A DNA stretch of 64,000 bases from Yimella lutea (lineage in GTDB: Bacteria; Actinomycetota; Actinomycetes; Actinomycetales; Dermatophilaceae): assembly GCF_006715095.1 (NCBI RefSeq), contig NZ_VFMO01000001.1, forward strand, positions 1,240,001 through 1,304,000, given 5' to 3'. Below, in pieces: positions 16,351 to 24,882 of the stretch. Within the stretch, counting starts at the first letter, position 1. Every line of letters starts with the position of its first letter. The notes beneath the pieces are model-generated. The model searched no databases. It worked only from the letters and a program-made list of their open reading frames with translations, and was not told the origin of the DNA. Made by a program: the position numbers and the translations under genes.

Positions 16351-18467
16351 CGCCCGACGAGGTACTGCACGGCCTCGATCCCGAGCAACGGATCGTCGCC
16401 TCGAACCCGCTCGGTCCGATGTGCGTTCTCGCCGGCGCCGGCACCGGTAAAACCCGCGCCATCACCCACCGGATCGCCTACGGCGTCCACTGCGGTGCCT
16501 ACCAACCGCAACGCGTTCTGGCCGTGACCTTCACCGCCAGAGCGGCGGGAGAGATGCGCACGCGTTTGCGCGGACTGGGGCTCGACAAGGTGCAGGCGCG
16601 CACCTTCCATGCAGCATCCCTGCGGCAGCTGGGTTACTTCTGGCCGAAGGTCATCGGCGGGGCTCCGCCGCAGATCATGGGGCAGAAGGCGCCGGTGATC
16701 GGCGAAGCCGGGGCTCGGCTACGGCTGCAGCTGGATCGGGTGGCGATCCGCGACATCGCCTCCGAGATCGAGTGGGCCAAGGTCGGCATGCTCACTCCCG
16801 AGACGTACGCGCGGCACGCGGCCATGGCGGGGCGCAATGTCGCCGACCTCGACCACATCGCGATGGCGCGTCTGTGGGAGATGTACGAGGACGTGAAGTC
16901 GGGGCGCCACGTGATCGACTTCGAGGACGTCCTGCTGCTCATGGCCGGCTTCCTGGTCGAGCGGGATGACGTGGCGCGCGCCGTCCGCGAGCAATACCGC
17001 CACTTCGTGGTCGACGAGTACCAGGACGTCAACCGCGTCCAGCAGACCTTGCTCGATCTGTGGGTCGGCGACCGAAGCGACGTGTGTGTGGTCGGTGACC
17101 CGGCGCAGACGATCTACTCCTTCACCGGTGCCTCGCCACGACACCTGCGCGAGTTCGCCACCAAGCACGCCGGCGCACAGACCGTTCGCCTGGTGCGCAA
17201 CTACCGCTCGACCCCGCAGGTGCTGCAGTTGGCCAACGCCGTGCTCGGCGCCGCCAAGGACGGGGGATACGCCCAACTGCAGGCGCAGTCCGACGACGGT
17301 CCGGCCGTCGAGTTGCACCAGTTCGCCGACGACGTCGCCGAAGCGTCCGGCATCGCCCAGCGCATCAAAACGCTGCTCGCGCAGGGCGTTCCGCCCAGCG
17401 AGATCGCCGTCCTCTACCGCATCAACGCACAGTCGGAGCCGCTCGAACAGGCGCTCGCCGAAGCCGGCATCAACTACCTCGTGCGCGGCGGGGAACGCTT
17501 CTTCCGTCGTGACGAGGTCAAGCGGGCCGTGGTCCTACTGCGAGGTGCGGCTCGTTCGGACGACGGTTCGGCGCCCTTGGGTGCGCTGGTGCGTGACGTC
17601 ATCACCGCGGCCGGATGGTCGCCGCAGCGGCCCACCGGCGGGGCCCTGCTCGAACGCTGGCAATCGCTCGAAGCCCTCGCGACCGTCGCCGACGATCTGG
17701 TGACCGCGAACCCGCAGGCACGCCTGCCAGACCTCATCGTCGAACTCGACCGACGGATGGCCGAGCAGCACGCGCCGTCCGTCGAGGGGGTCACGCTCGC
17801 TTCCCTGCACGCGGCCAAGGGCCTGGAATGGGACGCCGTCGTATTGGCGGGATGCTCCGACGGCCTGCTGCCGCTGTCGCATGCCGAAGGCCCCGAAGCG
17901 ATCGAGGAGGAGCGCCGACTGACCTACGTCGGCCTGACCCGTGCCCGCAAGCACCTGGTGCTGACCTGGGCGCAGGCACGTCAACCGGGCGGCAAGCCGA
18001 CCCGTTCGGTCTCGCGCTTCCTGCACGCCGCCGACGGAATCCTCGACGGTGTGGCGCCGCGGCAGCGCAGCGAGAAGCGCTCGACGGGTCGGGGTAAGAA
18101 GGTCGAGCGCGCCAAGCTGGTGCGCTGCCGCACCTGCGCGAAGGATCTCTATACGGCGGCCGAGCGAAAGATCGGCCGTTGCAGTGACTGTCCGCCCACC
18201 TACGACGAACAGACCTTCGAGGCTCTGCGCACCTGGCGTAAGGGCGTCGCCGACCGCCAGCGGGTGCCGGCGTTCGTCGTCTTCACCGACGCGACCCTCA
18301 TCGCGATCGCCGAGCGCGGTCCGGTCGACGAGAGTGGATTGGTCGGGGTCTCCGGGGTGGGCGCCCGCAAGCTCAAGGTTTACGGACCGTCGGTGCTGGG
18401 CGTCCTGCGCGGCGAGCCTGCCGATGACATGATCGAAAAGTCTTGTGCTGCAATGGAATCCGACTGA
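16347..18467 (+). CDS. uvrD2: UvrD2-type ATP-dependent DNA helicase with HRDC domain
   Basis: 706 residues from a GTG overlapping the nudC stop by 4 nt. Motor motifs: GAGTGKTRAI, VTFTARAAGEM, VDEYQDVN, GDPAQTIYSFTGA, SLHAAKGLEWDAVV and YVGLTRARKHL. A four-cysteine cluster (CRTCAKDL...CSDCPP) joins the motor to a C-terminal HRDC domain (about 625-695, ending VSGVGARKLKVYG). This tetracysteine-HRDC layout is that of mycobacterial UvrD2. It is a 3'-5' helicase in DNA repair. Confidence 0.93.
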   Translation: MTPDEVLHGLDPEQRIVASNPLGPMCVLAGAGTGKTRAITHRIAYGVHCGAYQPQRVLAVTFTARAAGEMRTRLRGLGLDKVQARTFHAASLRQLGYFWPKVIGGAPPQIMGQKAPVIGEAGARLRLQLDRVAIRDIASEIEWAKVGMLTPETYARHAAMAGRNVADLDHIAMARLWEMYEDVKSGRHVIDFEDVLLLMAGFLVERDDVARAVREQYRHFVVDEYQDVNRVQQTLLDLWVGDRSDVCVVGDPAQTIYSFTGASPRHLREFATKHAGAQTVRLVRNYRSTPQVLQLANAVLGAAKDGGYAQLQAQSDDGPAVELHQFADDVAEASGIAQRIKTLLAQGVPPSEIAVLYRINAQSEPLEQALAEAGINYLVRGGERFFRRDEVKRAVVLLRGAARSDDGSAPLGALVRDVITAAGWSPQRPTGGALLERWQSLEALATVADDLVTANPQARLPDLIVELDRRMAEQHAPSVEGVTLASLHAAKGLEWDAVVLAGCSDGLLPLSHAEGPEAIEEERRLTYVGLTRARKHLVLTWAQARQPGGKPTRSVSRFLHAADGILDGVAPRQRSEKRSTGRGKKVERAKLVRCRTCAKDLYTAAERKIGRCSDCPPTYDEQTFEALRTWRKGVADRQRVPAFVVFTDATLIAIAERGPVDESGLVGVSGVGARKLKVYGPSVLGVLRGEPADDMIEKSCAAMESD

Positions 18468-18492
18468 GCTTTACTGCATCGAGAAATTGGTC

Positions 18493-18532
18493 GTTAAATA
18501 AGTTGCCCCGTGTGAGAAGGCGCACGTAGCCT
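18493..18532 (+). promoter_or_regulatory. Probable WhiB7-autoregulated promoter
   Basis: TTGCCC (18503-18508) and TAGCCT (18527-18532) are separated by 18 bp. Directly upstream of the -35 is the AT-rich stretch GTTAAATAAG. WhiB7 is known to bind AT-rich DNA next to the -35 through its AT-hook, and such A/T runs are rare in this GC-rich DNA. It precedes a 75-codon leader frame, an attenuator hairpin and whiB7. Confidence 0.6.
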
Positions 18533-18603
18533 GAGACACGTTCAGCCCGGCCCCTTCGTGGGTGTGCTGGGGTCGTTGATGAGTCGAGAGGAGGGTTGGC
18601 CTG

Positions 18604-18831
18604 ATGGAGACCAAGACCATGTGCACTAAGACGGGCCTGTTGTCCGATCTGCGTTTTGCGCACTCGTCCTCGCCGACCCTCGCAGGCATCTCTGCCTCGA
18701 CCCAGGGGAGCAGTGTGTCCGTCGTCTCGATGGTCGCCGCCGAGTACTCGCGTGAGCGCAGTGGCAATGCCCCCTTCTTCGGCACCGATGTCGAAAAACC
18801 TCCGCGGCAGGAGGTCACCGTCTCGATCTGA
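18604..18831 (+). CDS. 75-codon leader peptide (uORF) of whiB7
   Basis: It starts with ATG preceded by GAGGAGGG at good spacing, the strongest ribosome site nearby. The predicted peptide is Ser/Val-rich without a recognisable domain. It ends 25 nt before the hairpin at 18856. Leader frames of this kind control whiB7/wblC in mycobacteria and Streptomyces by translation-dependent attenuation. A CCGCGGC inside the last third (18802-18808) can pair with the left arm of the terminator stem, giving an alternative fold. I call it regulatory; a function for the peptide itself is not evident. Confidence 0.6.
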   Translation: METKTMCTKTGLLSDLRFAHSSSPTLAGISASTQGSSVSVVSMVAAEYSRERSGNAPFFGTDVEKPPRQEVTVSI

Positions 18832-18855
18832 TCGCAGATTGACGGTCCTCTTTCA

Positions 18856-18889
18856 AAGGCCGCGGAACCCTGACAGGGTCCGCGGCCTT
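18856..18889 (+). promoter_or_regulatory. whiB7 attenuator hairpin
   Basis: A 16-bp stem (AAGGCCGCGGA.CCCTG with one bulged A, and its complement) with a tight loop lies between the leader frame and whiB7. CCGCGG occurs four times nearby (18802, 18860, 18880, 18898), so mutually exclusive pairings are possible. The T-run after the stem is poor. Confidence 0.65.
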
Positions 18890-18935
18890 CGTGTATTCCG
18901 CGGACGAAGCACACGACTACGAAAGATCAACAGAC

Positions 18936-19241
18936 ATGTTCGAAGCGATAGACACGGGGCTCCGTGACTTCATCGACCAGGCCATCGACTCTCAGGAGGA
19001 CGGGATCGAACTGCCGTGCCAGGTCAACGACCCGGAGATGTGGTTCGCCGAGCGGCCGGACGACATCGAGTTCGCCAAGGCGCTGTGTGGCACGTGCCCG
19101 CTGCAGCGTGAATGCCTCACCGGAGCCGTCGACCGGCGTGAGCCGTGGGGCGTCTGGGGCGGCGAGCTGTTCCAGGCCGGCGTCGTGATCGCGCGCAAGC
19201 GTCCTCGTGGACGTCCGCGCAAGAACGCGATCGCGGCATGA
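18936..19241 (+). CDS. whiB7: WhiB7 redox/antibiotic-responsive transcription factor
   Basis: 101 residues from the ATG at 18936. An in-frame GTG at 18891 lies at the base of the attenuator and is less likely. The four Fe-S cysteines are present: one in LPCQV, then CGTCPLQREC (C-x2-C-x5-C). The GVWGG turn follows, and the C-terminal AT-hook RGRPRK distinguishes WhiB7 from other WhiB proteins. WhiB7 binds sigma-A and activates intrinsic drug-resistance genes when translation is inhibited. The uvrD2-whiB7-ABC1 kinase order is as in M. tuberculosis. Confidence 0.94.
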   Translation: MFEAIDTGLRDFIDQAIDSQEDGIELPCQVNDPEMWFAERPDDIEFAKALCGTCPLQRECLTGAVDRREPWGVWGGELFQAGVVIARKRPRGRPRKNAIAA

Positions 19242-19295
19242 CCACCGTCTCGTCCGGCGGAAGTCGGGTGAACGGTCGACAGCAGGTCGGCAAGG

Positions 19296-19356
19296 GCGCA
19301 GGGGTGATGAGTGTGGTGCGATTTCGGGGGACGCACCACGCCCACCACCCCTGCGC
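19296..19356. terminator. Long bidirectional hairpin terminator
   Basis: Two 25-nt arms with only three mismatches (beginning GCGCAGGGGTG and ending ACCCCTGCGC) enclose an 11-nt loop. They lie between the convergent whiB7 and ABC1-kinase genes. Confidence 0.85.
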
Positions 19357-19373
19357 TCTCGTCGCGGGCTGAC

Positions 19374-20684
19374 TCAGAAGTCGGCGCCGGGGACGTTCTC
19401 GGCGAAGATCCGGCGGGCCGGCACGGTGCCGTCGATCTGGCAGAGCACCGCCACCCCGCCCAACCAGGTGCGGTAGATCAGCACGAACTCCGGCGGAAGA
19501 TTGAGGCGAAGGCCCACACTGAACTGGGAGCTGCGCGGGTCGTTGATGTAGTTGAACACGCTGCGCAGCCAGGTGCGGGTGAACTCGAACTCGTCGTGCC
19601 GTAGTGGCTCGATGAGGACAGCGAAATACTCCAGCAGCTGGTCGGCGTCGATGTCGATCGACGACTTCACGAACCCGGCTTCCCGCAGCAGGTCCAGCAG
19701 GCCCTCGGCATCCTCCTCCAACGCGAGCGTGACCAGTTCGCCGAGCACCGGCGGCAATCCGTCCGGAAGACGGTTGACCGCGCCGAAGTCAAGCACGCCC
19801 AGGCGCCCGTCCGGCAGCAGTCGGAAGTTGCCGGGATGCGGGTCGGCGTGCAGCAACCCCGCTTGTCCCGGCCCGCCGAGCAGGAACTCCAGGTAACGAC
19901 GCGAGACCAGGTCGCGCTCTTCCTGGCTGCCCTCGGCGATGATCCGTGACAGCGGGGTGCCCTCGACCCATTCGCTGACCAGGACGAGGTCGGTGGCGTG
20001 GACGACGTGGGGAAGGGCGAAGTGTTCGGAGCCCGCATAAGCCTCGACGAACTGTTCCTGCATCACCGACTCCAGGCGGTAGTCGGTCTCCTCGCTCATC
20101 CGGGCGCGTAGTTCGTCCAGGATCGGCACGACATCCAGCCCGGGAACCCACGAGGTCGAGACGCGCATGACGCGTGCCAACTGGTTGAGATCGGAGAGCA
20201 TCGCTTCGGCTGCTCCCGGGTACTGCACCTTGACCGCCACCTCACGGCCGTCCTTCCAGACCGCTCGGTGCACCTGACCGATCGAGGCCGAGGCCACCGG
20301 CGTGTTCTCGAACGACTCGAACTTGCCGCGCCAGCGGGTGCCCAGTTGTTCACGCAGCACCTTGTTGACCGACTCCTGTGACATGGCCGGCGCGGAGTCC
20401 TGCAGTTTGGTCAGCATCGAGCGGTACGGCGCGGCGAGTTCCTCGGGCAGCGCGGCCTCGAAGACCGACAACGCCTGCCCGAACTTCATCGCTCCGCCCT
20501 TGAGCTCCCCGAGCACCTTGAACAGCTGTGCGGCTGTCTGCTCCTGCATCTTGGCGGTGACGGCTTCGGCGGGCGCACCTCCCACCCGGCGGCCGAACCC
20601 GACCGCGGCCCGCGCCCCTATCCCCAGAGGTAGCGATGCCAGCCGTGCGGTTCGCACGACGGCCTTGCGAGGAAGATCCGTCAT
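19374..20684 (-). CDS. ABC1/UbiB-family atypical kinase
   Basis: 436 residues from the ATG at 20684. The reading frame stays open far upstream, but that part has no family similarity. Family marks in order: KGGAMKFGQ (KxGQ motif), ASASIGQVHRA (Ala-rich replacement of the P-loop), EVAVKVQYPG (ATP-binding Lys), LHADPHPGNF (catalytic loop) and VLDFGAVNRL (metal Asp). UbiB/ABC1 proteins are ATPases linked to lipid quinone metabolism; this is the Rv3197-type actinobacterial member, which sits next to whiB7. Confidence 0.9.
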   Translation of the reverse strand: MTDLPRKAVVRTARLASLPLGIGARAAVGFGRRVGGAPAEAVTAKMQEQTAAQLFKVLGELKGGAMKFGQALSVFEAALPEELAAPYRSMLTKLQDSAPAMSQESVNKVLREQLGTRWRGKFESFENTPVASASIGQVHRAVWKDGREVAVKVQYPGAAEAMLSDLNQLARVMRVSTSWVPGLDVVPILDELRARMSEETDYRLESVMQEQFVEAYAGSEHFALPHVVHATDLVLVSEWVEGTPLSRIIAEGSQEERDLVSRRYLEFLLGGPGQAGLLHADPHPGNFRLLPDGRLGVLDFGAVNRLPDGLPPVLGELVTLALEEDAEGLLDLLREAGFVKSSIDIDADQLLEYFAVLIEPLRHDEFEFTRTWLRSVFNYINDPRSSQFSVGLRLNLPPEFVLIYRTWLGGVAVLCQIDGTVPARRIFAENVPGADF

Positions 20685-20839
20685 GGGGACATTGTGACTG
20701 ACGGTGGGCTGAGTCCGGCTGACCGGCGTCCCGCTCACGTCCGGACATCTGGAACACCTCCGGTCGTCCGGGTCGGATCTGGCAGCGCCGACGGCACCAG
20801 ATGCGACGTGGACGACAAGATGCGACCGGGAAGGCAGGA

Positions 20840-21595
20840 TCACCCCGCCTGCTGCGCCTGGCACACGCACAGCGGGTGGATCGGCCAGACGTGATGCATG
20901 ACTCGGCCGAGCGAACTGGAGACCGACATCGCCGAGCCGATGGGAAGCGGGTTGTCGCTCATCAGGCCGCGTGCGACCAGCCCGGCGAATCCGACTGCTA
21001 CATGGGCGAGTTCGGGAGATGTGGTGGGTTCGTCGTCGTACAGATCGTTGCCGAGCACCTGGGGACGAAGGCGTTCCCAGCGCCGGTCGAGATCGTGCCG
21101 TCGGGCGTTCAGGCACCCTTCGCACGGACCGGCATCCGCCTGCAGCAGGGGTCCGACGACGATCTGATCCGGGCCGATTTCGACGACCAATCGTGAGACT
21201 CCCGGGCCCAGGCGTGCGCCGGGTGCGCCGACCGTGATGCCCAGCATCGGCAGGTGCGGATTCGCGGTGGCGCCGAGCTGGTCGAGCAGGTGCGCGATCG
21301 CGACAGCCACCGGGCCACACCCGTGCACCGCGAAGTCGAGTCCGCGCAGATCCGGCGGCAGCGTGCAAGTGACCGCGTCGCGCAGTGCGTCGGCGGCGCG
21401 TGCGTCGAGTCCGCGGAAGGCGGTCGCCCACTGCGAACGGGTGAGGGCGCCGGCAGCGACGATGCGGTTGATCACCGCGGGTCGGAACGGCCCGACGACC
21501 TGGGGTGAGCGTGCTCCCAAGCCGATCAACAGATGTGACTCGTCGTAGCGCAGCGCGCGAGAACGGTTGGGCGACAGGGTGATCGGTTCGATCAT
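20840..21595 (-). CDS. ThiF-like / TOMM cyclodehydratase-related protein
   Basis: 251 residues with GGAGAAA before the ATG. A central Rossmann-like segment (DFAVHGCGPVAVAIAHLLDQ) and the motif PCEGCLNARRHDLDRRW resemble the ocin-ThiF/leader-binding family of TOMM enzymes. The CEGC and C-terminal CVC cysteines could bind zinc. No YcaO or precursor gene is nearby, and the position corresponds to Rv3196 in the conserved block. A housekeeping rather than peptide-modifying role is therefore inferred. No ATP-binding Arg finger is obvious. Confidence 0.65.
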   Translation of the reverse strand: MIEPITLSPNRSRALRYDESHLLIGLGARSPQVVGPFRPAVINRIVAAGALTRSQWATAFRGLDARAADALRDAVTCTLPPDLRGLDFAVHGCGPVAVAIAHLLDQLGATANPHLPMLGITVGAPGARLGPGVSRLVVEIGPDQIVVGPLLQADAGPCEGCLNARRHDLDRRWERLRPQVLGNDLYDDEPTTSPELAHVAVGFAGLVARGLMSDNPLPIGSAMSVSSSLGRVMHHVWPIHPLCVCQAQQAG

Positions 21596-21753
21596 GGTGG
21601 TTTCTCCGTGACGTGGAGGATGGCTGTGACCGGGGCGTCGGGTCAGAGTGCCACTGATCGACCGAGCCGGTTCCGGTTCTCCACAGCGCCCGGCTTATGG
21701 TGCCGGTTCTGAGCGAGGCGGTGGACGATTCGTGCCGTGTCGGTGCTCGGACG

Positions 21754-21759
21754 TAGGTT
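21754..21759 (+). promoter_or_regulatory. -10 box (TAGGTT) of leaderless gene at 21767
   Basis: TAGGTT stands 7 nt before the ATG at 21767, which supports this start over the in-frame GTG at 21737. Confidence 0.5.
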
Positions 21760-21766
21760 CACCGGC

Positions 21767-22315
21767 ATGGAACCAACGCCTGAGGTAGAGATCGTCCGCT
21801 CCTCCCGCCGCCGCTCGACGCTCTCGGCGACGCTGATCGACGGACGCGTCGTGGTGCGGGTGCCGGGCGCCATCTCCTCGGCCGAGCTCGACCGTCTCGT
21901 CCCTGGGCTGGTGCGTCGGGTGATGGCAAAGCAACGCCGCCCGGCCGCGTCCGACCAAGCGTTGATGCAGCGGGCGCAGGTGTTGTCCGAGCGTTACCTC
22001 CACGGCAAAGCAGTGCCGGCATCGGTGCGTTGGGTGGGCAACCAGCAACGCCGGTGGGGTTCGTGCTCGGTGAGTTCGAAGCAGATCAGGCTGTCGGACC
22101 GGTTGCAGAACATGCCGCAGTACGTCATCGACCATGTGCTCGTGCACGAACTAGCGCATCTGTTGCACGCCGACCACGGGCCGGCCTTCAAGGCGCTCGT
22201 GGCGCGCTATCCGCAGCTCGAACGCGCAGAGGCGTTTCTCGCGGGGGTCAGCTTCGGCTCGGGGCTGCCGCCGGTGCCGATGGACGACCTGCCCGACGAG
22301 CCAGCAGATCCCTGA
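21767..22315 (+). CDS. YgjP/DUF45-type zinc metallohydrolase
   Basis: 182 residues. The metal site HELAHLLHADHG (HExxH plus a third His) lies near residues 125-136, preceded by WGSCSVSSKQIRLS. The WGSCS segment is typical of the YgjP/SprT-like group. Family members are annotated as metal-dependent hydrolases or M48-like peptidases; the substrate is open. Its 3' end overlaps the 3' end of the convergent NUDIX gene by 68 bp. Confidence 0.85.
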   Translation: MEPTPEVEIVRSSRRRSTLSATLIDGRVVVRVPGAISSAELDRLVPGLVRRVMAKQRRPAASDQALMQRAQVLSERYLHGKAVPASVRWVGNQQRRWGSCSVSSKQIRLSDRLQNMPQYVIDHVLVHELAHLLHADHGPAFKALVARYPQLERAEAFLAGVSFGSGLPPVPMDDLPDEPADP

Positions 22316-22847
22316 TCCGCAGTACGGTCGCGGGTAGATCGGGATCGGTCGGCTGCGGGATCGCGTCCACCGGCCACCACGCGGCAGCGTCCGACTCCTC
22401 GGAGACGACGCACTCGGCCGGTTCGTCCAGCACGATCGCGACCCGCACGTCGCGGTGAGAGGTGCAGCGGCCGAACGCAGCCGAGAGCTGATGATGGTGC
22501 AGGTCGACGATCATCGCGTTCGCGACATCGACCGGTAGCCCGGTCTCCTCGCGCACCTCGCGCACCGCGGCATCGATGACGCCGGCGTCATCACTTTCGA
22601 AGTGACCGCCCGGCTGCAGCCACAGCCGGGCCTTGCGATGCATGATCAACGCGACATGCTCCAGCCTCGGGTCGAAGACGAAGCCACCGCAGGTCAGGTG
22701 GTCGGACACTCCGTCGCGGCTCACCGCGTCCGGATGAACCGCCAGGTGTGCGAGGTACTCCTCGCGCACGTCGTTCAGTTCGGCAGTGGGCGCGTCCCAA
22801 TGCTCCAGCAGGCGGACGACGTCCGCCTGCAGGTGTTCGAAGCTCAT
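22248..22847 (-). CDS. NUDIX hydrolase
   Basis: 199 residues. The Nudix box reads GHFESDDAGVIDAAVREVREE then TGL. The preceding LWLQPGG strand is typical. Substrate unknown. Its ATG overlaps the stop of the upstream zincin-like gene by 4 nt (ATGA), implying translational coupling. It overlaps the convergent YgjP-like gene tail to tail. Confidence 0.88.
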   Translation of the reverse strand: MSFEHLQADVVRLLEHWDAPTAELNDVREEYLAHLAVHPDAVSRDGVSDHLTCGGFVFDPRLEHVALIMHRKARLWLQPGGHFESDDAGVIDAAVREVREETGLPVDVANAMIVDLHHHQLSAAFGRCTSHRDVRVAIVLDEPAECVVSEESDAAAWWPVDAIPQPTDPDLPATVLRIRDLLARRAGRPSAPAAAPSRS

Positions 22848-24280
22848 GCCTTGGGATCGTCGCCGGACTCGTCGCCGTCACCGTTGCCGGGCTCGTCGGC
22901 CGGGGAGTCCGACTTCTCCGACTCCATCTCCTCGCGGCCCTGTGCCAGCAATGCGGCGAGCGCGTCGTCCATCTCGTCCGGCTGTGCAGGCTTCTCTCGG
23001 GCTTGCTCCTTTTCGCCGTTGACGTAACCCATCGGGTCGTCGAGGTCGTCGGCGCCGGGAGCGAGATCGGGGTGCTTCCAGGCCCCATCGCGGCCCGCCG
23101 TTTCCTTGGAATCCTCAAGTGCGGCAAAGAGATTGGCGGCGTCACGCATGCGACGTGGGCGCAGTTCGAGTCCGACCAGGCTGGCGAAAACTTTCTCCGC
23201 CGGACCACCGGTCGCGCGGCGACGGCGAACCGCCTCGGACAGGGCGTCGGCGTGCGGCAGGTGCGGGCGCACCGCACGGTCGCTCACGGTGTCGACCCAG
23301 CCTTCGACCAGGGCGAGCAATGTCTCCAGGTGAGCGAGGGTGCGCTTCTGGGCCTCGCTCGGCTCCGGGCGGAAGATCGATCCGGAGATCGACTCCTGCA
23401 GTGCAGCCGGGTCCTGCATGTCGGCGTTGCGCATGGCCTCGTCGATCGCCTCGGTGTCGATCGAGATGTCGGCGGCGTAGGACTGCACGGCCGCGATGAG
23501 GGCCGGGCCGAGCCAGGGCACGTTCTGGAACAGGCGCGTGCGAGCCGCTTCGCGTACCGCGAGGTACAGGTGGATCTCGCCGGCGTCCATACCGAGTCCG
23601 TCGGCGAACGCGGCGACGTTCGTCGGCATGATCACCACCGGGTTGCCCTCGACGAGGGGAAGCCCGACCTCGGTGCCCGTGACCAGTTCACCGGCGAGCG
23701 TGCCGACGGCCTGGCCGAGTTGCATCGAGAACACGGCACTGCTCATCCGACCGAGCATCGGCTCGAGCTGACCCATCATCTGCGGCGGCATGCCGAACTG
23801 CTCGGCGCCGAGATTGCCGATCTGGTCGCGCATCGCGCGCATGACGGCGGCGTTGACGGCGTCCGAGATGGGTTCGACCAGGCGGCGCCAGGTGGGCATC
23901 GTCGCCTCGACCCACTCCGAACGACTCCACGCCTTGCCGGCTCCGGTCGAGGCGAAGTCGGTGACCTGGTCGAGCCACAGGTTGGCGACCATCACCACCT
24001 GGTCGACGTCCTTGGCCGTTGCGGCCGACACGCTCGGGTCGCCCTCGGTCGAGACGGTGCGGCGGGCGACGTCACGGGCGGCTTCGATGTTGAAGCTGCC
24101 GTCGGACGGCGCCGCCATCATCGCGGCCATCTGCTGCTGCATCTGGGCGAACATGGCCGGATCGATGTGGCCGAGGCCGAGCTCGGACATGGCCTCGCGC
24201 ATGTCGTCGCCGCCGCCCATCAGGTGCTTGAGCAACTCGTTGAGGTCGGGTACGTCGTCGGGGCGCTCTTCGGGGTTCAT
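22844..24280 (-). CDS. Zincin_2-family (DUF2342/F420-associated) protein lacking HExxH
   Basis: 478 residues with AAGGAA before the ATG. The core resembles the actinobacterial family annotated as zinc-dependent metalloprotease: GQAVGTLAGELVTGTEVGLPL, then LYLAVREAARTRLFQNVPWL. At the expected HExxH site the sequence is REAAR, so both metal histidines are replaced. The C-terminus (from about 430) is acidic and disordered. Position matches Rv3195. The protein is probably structural or uses another mechanism; it is coupled to the downstream NUDIX gene. Confidence 0.75.
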   Translation of the reverse strand: MNPEERPDDVPDLNELLKHLMGGGDDMREAMSELGLGHIDPAMFAQMQQQMAAMMAAPSDGSFNIEAARDVARRTVSTEGDPSVSAATAKDVDQVVMVANLWLDQVTDFASTGAGKAWSRSEWVEATMPTWRRLVEPISDAVNAAVMRAMRDQIGNLGAEQFGMPPQMMGQLEPMLGRMSSAVFSMQLGQAVGTLAGELVTGTEVGLPLVEGNPVVIMPTNVAAFADGLGMDAGEIHLYLAVREAARTRLFQNVPWLGPALIAAVQSYAADISIDTEAIDEAMRNADMQDPAALQESISGSIFRPEPSEAQKRTLAHLETLLALVEGWVDTVSDRAVRPHLPHADALSEAVRRRRATGGPAEKVFASLVGLELRPRRMRDAANLFAALEDSKETAGRDGAWKHPDLAPGADDLDDPMGYVNGEKEQAREKPAQPDEMDDALAALLAQGREEMESEKSDSPADEPGNGDGDESGDDPKA

Positions 24281-24459
24281 CTCGTTCCTTCGCGCAACGG
24301 ATCGTGGGTCTGATCCTCGGTCCGGTCTGTTGGTCGTAGGTCACTTGCTCGGGTCAACCACACGGCGATGCGAATCGTTCCCGGTGCCAGGTTCGAGAAG
24401 TCGAGCCCACAGTGCCTACGCTACGTCGGTACGCCGCCCGAGAAGCACCTGGAGTCCTG

Positions 24460-24882
24460 ATGAACCAAGCGCGGGTCACGCTGACCGACGTCCGCGACAC
24501 CCCTTTGTCCGTGGACGAGGTGCTGACGGCCGTCCAGGACCCCGCTGCGGGAGGCATCGGACTCTTCGTCGGAGTCGTGCGTGACCACGACAACGCCAAG
24601 GATGTCGACGGGCTGGAGTACTCGGCGCATCCCAGTGCCGTTGACGGATTGCGGCGGGTGTGCGAGCAGGTGCTGAGCGACGAGGTGAGCAAGGTGGCAG
24701 CGGTCCATCGCGTCGGTTCGTTGCAGGTGGGTGACCTCGCTGTGGTCGTGGCGGTGAGCGCGCCGCACCGTGGCGCCGCGTTGGACGCGTGCCACCGCCT
24801 GATCGACGACCTCAAGCTGACGGTGCCGATCTGGAAGCACCAGAGTTTCGCGGACGGTTCGGACGAGTGGGTCGGCCTGTGA
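24460..24882 (+). CDS. moaE: Molybdopterin synthase catalytic subunit MoaE
   Basis: 140 residues from an ATG with GGAG 6 nt upstream. A TACGCT -10 box lies at about 24410-24416. Diagnostic motifs: GLFVGVVRDHDNAKDVDGLEY, HRVGSLQVGDLAVVVAVSAPHR and the catalytic Lys motif VPIWKHQ. It transfers sulfur from MoaD thiocarboxylate to precursor Z to make molybdopterin. No moaD is in the window. Its stop overlaps the next gene's start (GTGA). Confidence 0.93.
   Translation: MNQARVTLTDVRDTPLSVDEVLTAVQDPAAGGIGLFVGVVRDHDNAKDVDGLEYSAHPSAVDGLRRVCEQVLSDEVSKVAAVHRVGSLQVGDLAVVVAVSAPHRGAALDACHRLIDDLKLTVPIWKHQSFADGSDEWVGL

Noticed and set aside
20840..21595. A thiazole/oxazole-modified peptide biosynthesis cluster
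   Set aside because: Only the ThiF-like protein is present; there is no YcaO, dehydrogenase or small precursor gene near it, and it belongs to the conserved Rv3196 position.
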